From contig JBOGVZ010000085.1 in NCBI GenBank assembly GCA_050692985.1, forward strand, positions 62,001-126,000: a stretch of 64,000 nt of DNA, written 5' to 3'. Below the pieces are notes generated by a model, which had not been told where the DNA came from, searched no databases, and was given only the letters and a program-made list of their open reading frames with translations. Source of the stretch: JBOGVZ01 sp050692985 (GTDB lineage Bacteria > Actinomycetota > UBA4738 > CALAEC01). The translations under genes were made by a program, and so were the position numbers. This document shows, one piece after another, positions 34,838-42,790 of this stretch. Within the stretch, counting starts at the first letter, position 1; each line of letters starts with the position of its first letter.

Positions 34838-36376
34838 CTACTCCTGGACCAACAGCTCCCGGGCCCGCAGGGCCAGCCAGAACTCCATCCGGTCGTGGGG
34901 AGCGCCGAGGTCACGGCCGGTGAGCTCCTCGACCTTGCGCATCCGGTACCGCAGCGTGTGGCGGTGTACGAACAGGGCGGCCGCGGCGGCCTCCCAGCGG
35001 GCGTTGTGGTCGAGGAACGAACGGAGCGAGCCCAGCAGCTCGCCGCGTTCCTCCGCGTCGTAGCGGTCCAGGGGGGCCAGGACGGAGTCGGCGAAGGCTC
35101 GGAGTGCCTCCGGCTCCTGGAGGGTCAGCAACAGCCGATAGGTCCCCAGCGAGCTGAAGTCGGCCGCCGGGCGCTTCTCCACCCGGCACACCTGGAGGGC
35201 GTAGCGGGCCTCCCGGAAGCTCCGGCCGGTCTCCTGCGCGGGCACCACGCTGCCGGCCCCCACCGTCACGGGGGCCCCCAGGCGCTCCGAGGCCTCCCGG
35301 CGAAGCTCCTCCAGGGCTTCGGTCCCGTCCGCGCGGACCACGACGTACAGCACGTCCTCGCGGGGCGCCGTGAGGAACCCACCGGGGTGGCGGGACAGCA
35401 CGTCCTCGACCGCCCACGTCAGGTCCTCGCACGGCAGCGCCGACTCCAGGGCCAGCACCGACACCTCTTCCCCGGGAGCCAGGCCGAACCGCCGGAGGCC
35501 CCGGGCCGTCTCCTCGGGCGCCAGCCGCCCCTCCACCAGCGCGTCGAGGAGATCCCCCCGCATCCGGCGCTCCGCCTCGGCCACGGCCCGGGACTTGTCG
35601 AGCTCCACCGCCAGGAGCGACAGGGTGTGGCTGGCCACGATGCGGTCGAACTGGGTCAGGGCCTCGCGCTTGCCCATGGCCAGGAAGGCCTCGACGCGGC
35701 CGCGGGCGCCGATCGGCTGCACGGAGACGTGGTCGCCCCGGTCTAGCATCGACACGCTGAAGCCGGGGTCCGAGGGGCGAGACTCCCGGAGCTCCTCCCA
35801 CAGGCGGGGGGCTCGTCCCGCCGCCGACCCGGGCGCCGCCCCCAGGGGGATCCCGTGCAGGTCGAGCACCACCGCCCACCCCTTGATCGCCTGGGCCAGC
35901 GCCGTGGCCAGCCCGGCGATCCCGCCCCCGTCGAGGACGGACCGGGTCAGGCCGGCCTGCGCCTCGAGGGAGCGCTGGAACGTCTCGACCTGCTCGGAGG
36001 CCAGCCGGGTGTAGATGGCCTCGGTGATGGCGATGAACGGCACGGGGTAGGGGACCTCGAACACGGGGAAGCCCAGCCGGTCGGCCGCGTCGGCCATCGC
36101 CTTCGGCACCTTGGTGAACGAGAAGCCCACCCCCAGGCCCAGCCCCGCCAGGTTGGCAGAGGCCAGCCGCTCCAGGTACGCCCGCTGCCGGGCCGGCGAC
36201 TTGCCGAGGCCCATGCCGGTAGTGAGCAGCAGCTCTCCCCCCTTGAGCCACGGGGTGGGGTCCTCGAGCTCGCTCACGTGCACCCACCGCAGGGGACGCT
36301 CCTGCCCCCGGGCCCCGCCGACCAGCGTCAGAGCCAGGCCGGGGGTCCGCAGCAGGTCGCCGATCCGAACCGTCAC
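34838..36376 (-). CDS. PucR-family transcriptional regulator
   Basis: A 512-residue regulator. The N-terminal PucR domain (about residues 1-125) includes IGDLLRTPGLALTLVGG, VHVSELEDPTPWLKGGELLLTTG and LGFPVFEVPYPVPF. A GGDEF-like/CdaR middle region follows (about 280-400). The C-terminal helix-turn-helix (about 445-505) includes TLRAFLDHNARWEAAAAALFVHRHTLRYRMRKVEELTG-type spacing, of which LFVHRHTLRYRMRKVEELTG is the recognition part. GTG 36376 was chosen because the upstream in-frame TTG lies inside the palindromic operator. It is flanked by its probable targets, the ALDH pair and the divergent aminotransferase. Confidence 0.9.
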   Translation of the reverse strand: MTVRIGDLLRTPGLALTLVGGARGQERPLRWVHVSELEDPTPWLKGGELLLTTGMGLGKSPARQRAYLERLASANLAGLGLGVGFSFTKVPKAMADAADRLGFPVFEVPYPVPFIAITEAIYTRLASEQVETFQRSLEAQAGLTRSVLDGGGIAGLATALAQAIKGWAVVLDLHGIPLGAAPGSAAGRAPRLWEELRESRPSDPGFSVSMLDRGDHVSVQPIGARGRVEAFLAMGKREALTQFDRIVASHTLSLLAVELDKSRAVAEAERRMRGDLLDALVEGRLAPEETARGLRRFGLAPGEEVSVLALESALPCEDLTWAVEDVLSRHPGGFLTAPREDVLYVVVRADGTEALEELRREASERLGAPVTVGAGSVVPAQETGRSFREARYALQVCRVEKRPAADFSSLGTYRLLLTLQEPEALRAFADSVLAPLDRYDAEERGELLGSLRSFLDHNARWEAAAAALFVHRHTLRYRMRKVEELTGRDLGAPHDRMEFWLALRARELLVQE

Positions 36377-36382
36377 GGCCCG

Positions 36383-36401
36383 ATTGTACGTTCCGTACAA
36401 T
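36383..36401. promoter_or_regulatory. Perfect palindromic operator at the pucR start
   Basis: ATTGTACG-TTC-CGTACAAT is an exact 8-3-8 inverted repeat ending 6 bases before the pucR GTG. Its position over the pucR promoter suggests autoregulation. Related sites lie at 34788-34804 and 36541-36557. Confidence 0.7.
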
Positions 36402-36540
36402 CCGCCGGCGTACTGGCCGACGAGTGATCACCCGGGGGGCAGCTTCCACGACCCGCGGGGGGGGCCGAGTCGCTCCCGGAACGTGTGGGCCGGCCGCCCT
36501 CACACGAACGCGCGTTCCCGCAGCCGATCCCCCCGCCGCG

Positions 36541-36557
36541 TGGGACGGAGCGTACAA
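36541..36557. promoter_or_regulatory. Predicted PucR operator upstream of the aminotransferase
   Basis: TGGGACGGAGCGTACAA has one exact half-site (CGTACAA) and one degenerate half. It is nearly the mirror image of the site at 34788. A TACAAA (36553-36558) inside it could be a -10 for the aminotransferase. Confidence 0.5.
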
Positions 36558-36623
36558 ACCCCCCCGCGGGGTTTCGCCCGGTCGCCGGTTCGCCGGGGGC
36601 CGGCGGTCGTGGAGGATGGCGGG

Positions 36624-37967
36624 GTGGTGGAGATCCCCCAGGAGCGCCGGCTGGTGACCGAGATCCCCGGGCCCCGGTCCCGCGAGCTGCTGGAACGCCG
36701 GACCGCCTCGGTGCCCCGGGCGGTGTGGACCACGGCCCCGGTGTTCGTCCGGGCGGCCGCGGGGTCGGTGGTCGAGGACGTGGACGGGAACCGCTTCATC
36801 GACTTCGGCGCCGGCCTGGCCGTGCTGAACGCCGGCAACGCCGCCCCGGCGGTGGTGGAGGCCATCCGGCGACAGGCCGAGGCGTACACCCACACGTGCT
36901 TCCACGTGATGATGAACGAGCCGTACGTGGCCCTGGCCGAACGGCTGAACGACCTGGTCCCCGGGGAAGGCCCCAAGCGCACGATGCTGGTGAACTCGGG
37001 GGCCGAGGCCGTGGAGAACGCCGTGAAGGTGGCCCGGGCGGTCACCGGCCGGCCGGCGGTGGTGGCCTTCGACCACGCCTTCCACGGCCGGACCCTCCTG
37101 GCCATGTCGATGACGGCCAAGGAGATGCCGTACAAACGGGGGTTCGGGCCGTACGCCCCGGGGGTGCACCGCCTCCCGTTCTCCTACCCCTACCGCTGCC
37201 CCATGGATCGGCCCCCGGAGGAGTGCGGGCCGGCGTGCGCGGCCCACGCCGTCGCCGAGATGGAGCGCATCGGGGCCGAGGACATCGCGTGCGTGGTGGT
37301 CGAGCCGGTCCAGGGAGAGGGCGGGTTCATCGTGCCCGCCCCGGAGTTCATCCCGGCCCTGGCCTCCTTCTGCCGCGACCACGGCATCCTCCTGGTGGCC
37401 GACGAGGTGCAGACGGGGTTCGGCCGGACGGGGACGTGGTTCGGGATCGAACACTCCGGCGCGGTGCCCGACCTGGTGGCCACGGCCAAGGCCCTCGGCG
37501 GGGGGCTCCCGGTGGGCGCCGTGACCGGGCCGGCCGAGCTGATGGACCGCATCCACGTGGGGGGACTGGGAGGCACGTTCGGGGGCAACCCGGTGGCCTG
37601 CGCCGCGGCCCTGGCCTCCATCGACACGATCGAGCGGGAGGGGTTGGTGGATCGGGCCCGCCGGCTGGGCGACGTCCTCCTGCCCCGGCTCCGCGACATC
37701 GGGGACCGATTCGACGCGGTGGGGGACGTGCGGGGGGTGGGGGCCATGGCGGCCATCGAGCTCGTCGAGGACCGCGGGACCAGGGCCCCGGCCAGGGACC
37801 TGGCCACCCGGGTCATCGAGGAGTGCTACCGGCAAGGCCTGATCGTGCTCAAGGCCGGGACGTTCGACAACGTGGTCCGCCTGCTGCCCCCCCTGTCCGT
37901 CGCCGAGGACCTCGTCGACGAGGGCCTGGGGATCCTGGAGAAGTCCCTGGCCGCGGCCAGCGCGTAG
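36624..37967 (+). CDS. gabT: Class III PLP aminotransferase, 4-aminobutyrate type
   Basis: A 447-residue omega-aminotransferase. Landmarks are FVRAAAGSVVEDVDGNRFID at the entrance, NSGAEAVENAVKVAR (cofactor phosphate), FDHAFHGRTLLAM, VEPVQGEGGF, LVADEVQTGFGRTG (Asp and Gln contacts) and ATAKALGGGLPVG with the PLP Lys. GTG 36624 is preferred for its GGAGG at 8 bases; GTG 36609 lies upstream of that site. It would transfer the amino group of GABA or a similar omega-amine to 2-oxoglutarate, giving an aldehyde for the neighbouring dehydrogenases. Putrescine, GABA and 5-aminovalerate are all possible substrates. Confidence 0.88.
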   Translation: MVEIPQERRLVTEIPGPRSRELLERRTASVPRAVWTTAPVFVRAAAGSVVEDVDGNRFIDFGAGLAVLNAGNAAPAVVEAIRRQAEAYTHTCFHVMMNEPYVALAERLNDLVPGEGPKRTMLVNSGAEAVENAVKVARAVTGRPAVVAFDHAFHGRTLLAMSMTAKEMPYKRGFGPYAPGVHRLPFSYPYRCPMDRPPEECGPACAAHAVAEMERIGAEDIACVVVEPVQGEGGFIVPAPEFIPALASFCRDHGILLVADEVQTGFGRTGTWFGIEHSGAVPDLVATAKALGGGLPVGAVTGPAELMDRIHVGGLGGTFGGNPVACAAALASIDTIEREGLVDRARRLGDVLLPRLRDIGDRFDAVGDVRGVGAMAAIELVEDRGTRAPARDLATRVIEECYRQGLIVLKAGTFDNVVRLLPPLSVAEDLVDEGLGILEKSLAAASA

Positions 37968-38054
37968 AATCCCCTCGGTTCACATCCGAGAGGGTTGGGA
38001 GAGGCCAAAGATGTCCGCCCGCCGTGCCTCCATATCCGTGCTCGTCCCGACGTG

Positions 38055-38348
38055 ATGGCGAAGCCCCAGCCACTGCCCGAGGAGGAGATCCGACGCCGGC
38101 TGGAGGATCTGCCGGGTTGGCGCCTGGAGGGCGGCGAGATCTCCAAGTGGTTCCGCTTCTCCGGGTTCCCCGAAGCGGTGGCCTTCCTCCAGCGGCTGGT
38201 GGAGCCTGCGGAACGGCTCCACCACCATCCCGACGTCGAGGTCCACGAGCGGCGGGTGCGCATCGGCCTCCACACCTGGAGCGTCCAGGCCATCACCGAG
38301 AAGGACCTGACGCTGGCGGCCGAGGTGGAGCGGGCGGCATCCGTGTGA
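38055..38348 (+). CDS. Pterin-4a-carbinolamine dehydratase (4a-hydroxytetrahydrobiopterin dehydratase)
   Basis: A 97-residue protein. LPEEEIRRRLEDLPGWRLEGGEISKWFRF, then FLQRLVEPAERLHHHPDVEVHERRVRIGLHTW shows the family core. The HHHPDV block supplies the catalytic histidines and acid, and LTLAAEVERAA ends the protein. It dehydrates carbinolamine pterin after aromatic amino acid hydroxylation, or may act in other pterin chemistry. ATG 38055 gives the usual family length. No aromatic amino acid hydroxylase is nearby, though HPPD at 48.4 kb belongs to the same tyrosine pathway. Confidence 0.9.
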   Translation: MAKPQPLPEEEIRRRLEDLPGWRLEGGEISKWFRFSGFPEAVAFLQRLVEPAERLHHHPDVEVHERRVRIGLHTWSVQAITEKDLTLAAEVERAASV

Positions 38349-38350
38349 CG

Positions 38351-38379
38351 CTGGCGCGGTTGAGTCTCCCCCGCGCCAG
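38351..38379 (+). terminator. Terminator hairpin after the pterin dehydratase
   Basis: CTGGCGCGG (38351-38359) pairs perfectly with CCGCGCCAG (38371-38379) around an 11-base loop, directly after the stop. A GATACT (38384-38389) follows and may be the -10 for the next gene. Confidence 0.55.
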
Positions 38380-38430
38380 AAGGGATACTGCCCGGGGTCC
38401 GGAGGGGGTTCGAGCGATGGCAGGTGCCGG

Positions 38431-39651
38431 ATGGGACGTGGGTTCAGAACGATCCTGGCCTACTGGCGTGCCGAGCGGCGAACGATCCTGCATGGCTTCG
38501 TCGCCCTGGTCTTCGCCTCGTTCACCAGCCTGGTCGCCGGCGTCGCCCTGGGATCGATCACCGGCACCCTGGAGGCCCTCCCGGGTTTGATGGTGATGGT
38601 CCCCGCGGCCATCGGCATGCGGGGGAACATCTTCGGGGCCGTGGGGTCCCGGCTGGGGACCTCCGTTCACGCGGGGCTGTACGAGCCCAGCCGGCGCCGC
38701 GAGGGCGTCCTGTACCAGAACATCTACGCGGCGACGGTCCTCACCCTCGCCGTGTCGCTGGTCCTGGCCGTGCTGGCCAAGGCCCTGTCGGTGGCCTTCG
38801 GGGTCACCAGCATCTCGATCATCGAGTTCGTGGTGATCTCGGCGGTCGGCGGGATCCTGTCGAGCCTGGTCGTGGGGGCGCTCACGGTGCTGCTGTCGGC
38901 CCAGGCCTATCGTCGCGGCTGGGACCTCGACAGCGTGGCCGCTCCACTGGTCACGGCGGCCGGAGACATGGTCACGATCCCGGCACTGTTCCTGGCCACG
39001 TTCCTGGTCCGCATCCGGTGGGTGACGCCGACGATCGCCGGCCTGGCTATCGGCGTGTCGGTGGCCGTCCTCATCCGAGGGCTGCTCACCGACCTGCCCG
39101 TCGCCCGGCGGGTCCTCCGGCAGAGCCTGGCGATCCTGTCGGTGGCGGCCACCGTCGACATCTTCGCCGGGCTGGTCGTGGAGGCTCGCCTGGACCACTT
39201 CGTGCGGTTCCCGGCCCTGCTGGTGCTGATCCCCCCGTTCCTGGAGAACGCCGGCTCGCTCGGCGGGATCCTGTCTTCCCGCCTGGCCTCCAAGCTCCAC
39301 CTGGGAGCCATGTCTCCCCGGGGCCGGCCGGAGGGGGTGGCCGTGCTGGACGGCACGATCATCCTGGTGTTCGCCCTCCTGACGTTCCCGCTGAGCGGCC
39401 TGGCCGCGCAGACCGCGGCCCGCCTGGTGGGGCTGGCCAGCCCGGGGGTGTTCGCCATGATCGGGGTGAGCATGCTGGCCGGGGCCATGGCCACCGTGCT
39501 GGCGATGCTGGTGGCCTACTACACGGCCGTGGCCACCTTCCGCCGGGGGCTGGACCCGGACAACTACGGGATCCCCATGATCACCAGCAGCATGGACTTC
39601 GCCGGGGTGATCTGCCTGGTGATCGCCCTCCTGGCGTTCGGGTTGGGCTGA
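38431..39651 (+). CDS. MgtE/SLC41-like divalent cation transporter (tandem membrane domains)
   Basis: A 406-residue membrane protein with two related halves, each an MgtE-type transmembrane domain. The first half contains LPGLMVMVPAAIGMRGNIFGAVGSRLG. The second contains FPALLVLIPPFLENAGSLGGILSSRL. The conserved P-x-x-x-x-x-G/N-x-G loop appears in both. The cytoplasmic MgtE-N and CBS domains of classical MgtE are absent, as in the SLC41-like two-domain form. It probably moves Mg2+ or a related cation. It is followed 48 bases later by a PhoU/TrkA-C regulatory protein, presumably its gate or partner. ATG 38431; upstream starts are in other frames. Confidence 0.85.
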   Translation: MGRGFRTILAYWRAERRTILHGFVALVFASFTSLVAGVALGSITGTLEALPGLMVMVPAAIGMRGNIFGAVGSRLGTSVHAGLYEPSRRREGVLYQNIYAATVLTLAVSLVLAVLAKALSVAFGVTSISIIEFVVISAVGGILSSLVVGALTVLLSAQAYRRGWDLDSVAAPLVTAAGDMVTIPALFLATFLVRIRWVTPTIAGLAIGVSVAVLIRGLLTDLPVARRVLRQSLAILSVAATVDIFAGLVVEARLDHFVRFPALLVLIPPFLENAGSLGGILSSRLASKLHLGAMSPRGRPEGVAVLDGTIILVFALLTFPLSGLAAQTAARLVGLASPGVFAMIGVSMLAGAMATVLAMLVAYYTAVATFRRGLDPDNYGIPMITSSMDFAGVICLVIALLAFGLG

Positions 39652-39677
39652 CGATGCCGGCGTATCCGACCGATGGC

Positions 39678-39683
39678 TATACT
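39678..39683 (+). promoter_or_regulatory. -10 element for the PhoU/TrkA-C gene
   Basis: TATACT lies 16 bases before the ATG, leaving a short leader with GGGAGG. It suggests that the second gene of the pair can also be transcribed alone. Confidence 0.35.
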
Positions 39684-39699
39684 CGGGAGGCGACCTCAC

Positions 39700-40896
39700 A
39701 TGGGTGACGAACGCCCACGCAACGTCAAGGACCTCCTCGCGGAGGCCAAGGACACCTCGGAGATCATGGTCGACCTCGCCTATGCGGCGGTCTTCTTCAA
39801 CGACGAGGACCTGGCCGAGGAGGTGGCCCGGCTCGAGGACGTCATGAACGGCTACCTGTCCGACCTGCGGTGGATCTCGATGCTGGCCGCCCGCAGCCCG
39901 GAGGACGCCGAGGCCATGGGCGGCGTGCTCCACATCGCCGGGTCGATCGAGAAGATCGGCGACGCCGCCGCCGACATCGCCCGGGTGGTAACCGCCGACC
40001 TGGGGATCCCCGAGATCCTGCGTCCCGACCTCAGGCACGCCGACGAGATCGTGGGCCGGGTCAAGGTGCGGGAGGACGCCCCCTGCGTGGGCCGCACCCT
40101 CCGTGACCTGGCCCTGCCGATCGAGACGGGCATGTGGGTGATCGCCGTCCGCCGGGGCGTGGAGTGGGAGTTCGACCCCGGCCCGGACACCGTGCTGGCC
40201 CCCGGCGACGTGATCGTGTACCAGGGCCCCGAGGACGGCGCCAACCTGCTCCGGGAGATGGCCGGGGCCCCCGCGCTGCCGGCGCCCCCGCCCGGAGATG
40301 CGATCCCGCTCACCGAGCTCGACCGGGCCGTGGACATCCTGGTGGAGATGAAGAACTCGGCCGAGGTCGCCGTGGGCCTGGCGTACTCGGCCCTGCTGTT
40401 CGCCGAGCCGGCCCTGGCGGCCGAGGTGACCACGCTGGAGACCCGGAGCGACGCCCTGCACGACGAGCTGGAGTCGTGGGTGCTGCGGGCGGCGCCCGAG
40501 GCCCGCAACCCCGACGAGCTCCGGGGCCTCCTGCGCCTGGCCTACGCCTCCGAGGCCATCTTCGACGCCGCCCGGGGCATGACCCGGCTGGTCGAGGAGG
40601 GCGAGGAGCTGCACCCGGTGGTGGCCGCGGCCATCCAGGCCAGCGACGAGGTCGCGGTGGAGACCCTGGTCGAGCCGGGCTCCCGGGCCGACGGGGCCAC
40701 CCTCAAGGAGCTCTCCGTGGAGACCGAGACGGGGATGTTCGTGCTGGCGGTCCAACGGGGCCGCCGGTGGATCTACCGCCCCCGGCCGCGGTTCGTGCTC
40801 CAGGCCGGCGACCGGGTGATCTCGCTGGGACCGGAGGACGGGATCCCGGAGCTCCAGGGCCTGGTCACCGCCGCCGCTCGCGCCCCCGCCGGATAG
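39700..40896 (+). CDS. Tandem PhoU-like/TrkA-C (RCK_C) regulatory protein
   Basis: A 398-residue cytoplasmic protein built as two repeats of a PhoU-like helical segment plus a TrkA_C domain. Repeat 1 runs from DLLAEAKDTSEIMVDLAYAAVFF, with TrkA_C GRTLRDLALPIETGMWVIAVRR. Repeat 2 runs from DILVEMKNSAEVAVGLAYSALLF, with TrkA_C GATLKELSVETETGMFVLAVQR. The internal similarity is obvious by eye. TrkA_C domains bind small ligands or ions and gate cation transporters. ATG 39700 has GGGAGG 9 bases upstream. It is paired with the MgtE-like transporter. Confidence 0.88.
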   Translation: MGDERPRNVKDLLAEAKDTSEIMVDLAYAAVFFNDEDLAEEVARLEDVMNGYLSDLRWISMLAARSPEDAEAMGGVLHIAGSIEKIGDAAADIARVVTADLGIPEILRPDLRHADEIVGRVKVREDAPCVGRTLRDLALPIETGMWVIAVRRGVEWEFDPGPDTVLAPGDVIVYQGPEDGANLLREMAGAPALPAPPPGDAIPLTELDRAVDILVEMKNSAEVAVGLAYSALLFAEPALAAEVTTLETRSDALHDELESWVLRAAPEARNPDELRGLLRLAYASEAIFDAARGMTRLVEEGEELHPVVAAAIQASDEVAVETLVEPGSRADGATLKELSVETETGMFVLAVQRGRRWIYRPRPRFVLQAGDRVISLGPEDGIPELQGLVTAAARAPAG

Positions 40897-40903
40897 GTCG
40901 AGA

Positions 40904-41878
40904 TCAGCGCGCCGCCGGGGCCGCCCCGGCCCGGTGCTCGTCCGACTCGCGCACGCCGGCGGGGAGCCCGAAGTTCACGAACTCCTCGGTCACCCGGACC
41001 TCCTCCACCTCGGTGGCGCCCAGCGAGCGGAGGCGGGAGATGACCCGATCCACCAGCCACTCGGGGGCCGAGGCTCCCGACGTCACCCCCACCGTCTCGG
41101 CGCCCTCCAGCCAGGCGGGGTCGATCTCCGCCTCGTCGTCGATCAGGTACGCCGGGGTCCCCGCCGAGCGGGACACCTCCACCAGCCGGTTGGAGTTGGA
41201 GGAGTTGTCCGATCCGATGACCAGCACGACGTCGGCCCGGGCGGCGGTGCCCTTGACGGCCTCCTGGCGGTTCTGGGTGGCGTAGCAGATGTCGTCCCGC
41301 GGCGGCCCCACGATGTTCGGGAACCGCTCCCGCAGGACCGCGATGACCTCGTTCGTCTCGTCCACGGAGAGGGTGGTCTGCGACAGGTAGGCCACGCGGT
41401 CGGGGTCGGGGACCTCCACCGTCCGGGCCTCCCCCGTGTCGCCCACCAGCCGGATGTGCTCGGGGGCCTCCCCGCTGGTCCCGATGACCTCCTCGTGGCC
41501 CTGGTGGCCGATGAGCAGGATCGTGTAGCCGTCTCGGGCGAACCGCCGGGCTTCCAGGTGGACCTTGGTCACCAGCGGGCAGGTGGCGTCGATCACGTTC
41601 AGCAAGCGGTCTTCGGCGTTCGTGTACACCTCCGGGGCGACCCCGTGGGCGGACAGGATGACCGTGGCCCCTTCCGGAACCTCCGTCTCTTCGTCCACGA
41701 ACACCGCACCCTTGCGCTCGAGGTCCCGCACCACGTGGATGTTGTGGACGATCTGCTTGCGGACGTACACGGGGGTCCCGTAGATGCGCAGGGCCCGCTC
41801 CACGGCGTCCACGGCCCGGTCCACCCCGGCGCAGTAGCCTCGAGGGGCCGCCAGCAGCACCTTCTTCGGGCCGGCCAT
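40904..41878 (-). CDS. ispH: 4-hydroxy-3-methylbut-2-enyl diphosphate reductase
   Basis: A 324-residue 4Fe-4S enzyme making IPP and DMAPP in the last step of the MEP isoprenoid pathway. The three cluster cysteines are visible in PRGYCAGVDRAV, DATCPLVTKVH and DICYATQNRQ. HNIHVV and SAHG supply the conserved histidines, and EEFVNFGLP is the family C-terminus. ATG 41878 begins AGPKKVLLAAPRGYCAG. A TACGAT -10 lies 6 bases upstream on the minus strand, predicting a leaderless mRNA. Menaquinone and polyprenyl carriers depend on its product. Confidence 0.96.
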   Translation of the reverse strand: MAGPKKVLLAAPRGYCAGVDRAVDAVERALRIYGTPVYVRKQIVHNIHVVRDLERKGAVFVDEETEVPEGATVILSAHGVAPEVYTNAEDRLLNVIDATCPLVTKVHLEARRFARDGYTILLIGHQGHEEVIGTSGEAPEHIRLVGDTGEARTVEVPDPDRVAYLSQTTLSVDETNEVIAVLRERFPNIVGPPRDDICYATQNRQEAVKGTAARADVVLVIGSDNSSNSNRLVEVSRSAGTPAYLIDDEAEIDPAWLEGAETVGVTSGASAPEWLVDRVISRLRSLGATEVEEVRVTEEFVNFGLPAGVRESDEHRAGAAPAAR

Positions 41879-41884
41879 GCTCCT

Positions 41885-41890
41885 ATCGTA
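41885..41890 (-). promoter_or_regulatory. -10 element of ispH
   Basis: TACGAT on the minus strand is followed after 6 bases by the ispH ATG. No good -35 at 16-18 bases. Confidence 0.4.
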
Positions 41891-41923
41891 CTGCACCGGC
41901 CCCGCCGAGCCCTGCTTGCAGGA

Positions 41924-41943
41924 GTGCTTGCGATTGCAAGCAC
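41924..41943. promoter_or_regulatory. Perfect inverted repeat between ispH and the RlpA-like pair
   Basis: GTGCTTGC-GATT-GCAAGCAC is an exact 8-4-8 palindrome. A partial copy, CTGCTTGCAG, lies 10 bases to the left (41912-41921). It sits upstream of both divergent promoters, so it is a candidate operator. The regulator is unknown. Confidence 0.55.
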
Positions 41944-41961
41944 CCGGCCCCGGAGACCGTG

Positions 41962-41967
41962 TATACT
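41962..41967 (+). promoter_or_regulatory. -10 element for the RlpA-like operon
   Basis: TATACT, with a predicted start near 41974. This leaves a leader of about 205 bases before GTG 42180. The 301-base gap 41879-42179 therefore holds the ispH promoter, a palindrome, this promoter and the conserved leader element. No gene is seen in it. Confidence 0.45.
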
Positions 41968-42100
41968 GCCCCCCTCGTAGGTCCCCCTCCCTCGCGTACC
42001 ACGCGTTCCCTCATGTCCTCCGGGCGTTTGCGGCTGCGTGCGTGCGGGTAGGGAGGCCGGGTCCCGCGCCCGCGCCGGCCCGGACGCCGGCTCCGACGAA

Positions 42101-42179
42101 CGAAGGAGGTGAAGCCAGCACCCGCGACCTACCACGGCCGAGGCCGGGGAGCAGACGACCCCGGGGAGGCCACGGGGGT
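42101..42179 (+). promoter_or_regulatory. Conserved leader element, copy 1
   Basis: These 79 bases before the first RlpA-like start match the 79 bases before the second (42791-42869) with a single mismatch (G/A at 42118/42808). The element contains a strong Shine-Dalgarno sequence, AAGGAGGTGA (42103-42112), with no start codon at a usable distance. It also has a perfect CCGGGG/CCCCGG hairpin (42144-42149/42159-42164, 9-base loop), and a GGGGAGG about 10 bases before the GTG. It is a candidate cis-acting RNA element. Confidence 0.6.
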
Positions 42180-42767
42180 GTGAGCACGCACATGGAAGGA
42201 CGACATACGGCCCGCAGCAACAGGCGCGGCATCCTGGCCGCGCTGCTCGCCTCGAGTCTCCTGTTCACCGTCTACTCCCTGCCGGGGAACACCGAGCCCG
42301 GCGAAGGGAGCGCGTTCCTCACCTACGGGAAGGTCAAGAGCCCCAAGAAGAAGTGGACCGCGGTCCTCCCGGCCACGAAGGCCAAGAAGATCGCCACCAA
42401 GCGCACGAACAAGCAGCTCAAGAAGATCAAGAAGCACGGGGGCAAGGTCAAGGTCCGCCTCAAGCTGTTCGAGCGGTACACCTTCTGGGGTGACGCCACC
42501 GTCTACACGGAAGCGAGCAACGGCGGCACCGGGACGGCCTGCGGCATCCCGTTCGACGACACCGAGAAGACCGCCGCGCACAAGACGATCGAGTGCGGCA
42601 CCAAGGTCGTCGTCACCAGCGACGCTACCGGCAAGAGCGTGACCGTCACGATCACGGACCGGGGTCCCTACGTGGAGGGACGGGTCCTGGACCTGTCCCC
42701 GGCGGCCTGGGACGCCATCAACGAGGGCATCACCGGCCCGGTCCACGTTCACGCCCGCGTCGCCTAG
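42180..42767 (+). CDS. RlpA-like secreted double-psi beta-barrel protein, copy 1
   Basis: A 195-residue exported protein. The N-terminal helix (RGILAALLASSLLFTVYSL, residues about 19-37) is a signal peptide or anchor. A Lys-rich stretch follows (KKKWTAVLPATKAKKIATK, about 53-90) that could bind anionic wall polymers. The C-terminal RlpA-like domain (YTFWGDATVYTEAS, TACGIPFDD, TAAHKTIECGTKVVVT, VTITDRGPYVEGRVLDLS) keeps the Asp of the TDRGP loop. Family members bind or cleave denuded peptidoglycan. GTG 42180 was chosen because it follows GGGGAGG; ATG 42192 is an alternative. It is paired with a same-length paralogue. Confidence 0.85.
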   Translation: MSTHMEGRHTARSNRRGILAALLASSLLFTVYSLPGNTEPGEGSAFLTYGKVKSPKKKWTAVLPATKAKKIATKRTNKQLKKIKKHGGKVKVRLKLFERYTFWGDATVYTEASNGGTGTACGIPFDDTEKTAAHKTIECGTKVVVTSDATGKSVTVTITDRGPYVEGRVLDLSPAAWDAINEGITGPVHVHARVA

Positions 42768-42790
42768 CGCCGCTCGTCATCCATCGATCC

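Noticed and set aside
36361..36400. TTG start of pucR at 36400
   Set aside because: It lies inside the perfect palindromic operator and has no ribosome site. GTG 36376 begins directly at the conserved PucR domain.
41968..42179. A c-di-AMP (ydaO) riboswitch before the RlpA-like genes, as is common for actinobacterial wall hydrolases
   Set aside because: The hallmark ydaO blocks (GGGGUGAAUCC-like and CCGUCAGCUAACC-like) are absent, and the second gene copy lacks the upstream half altogether. Only the 79-base element is shared.
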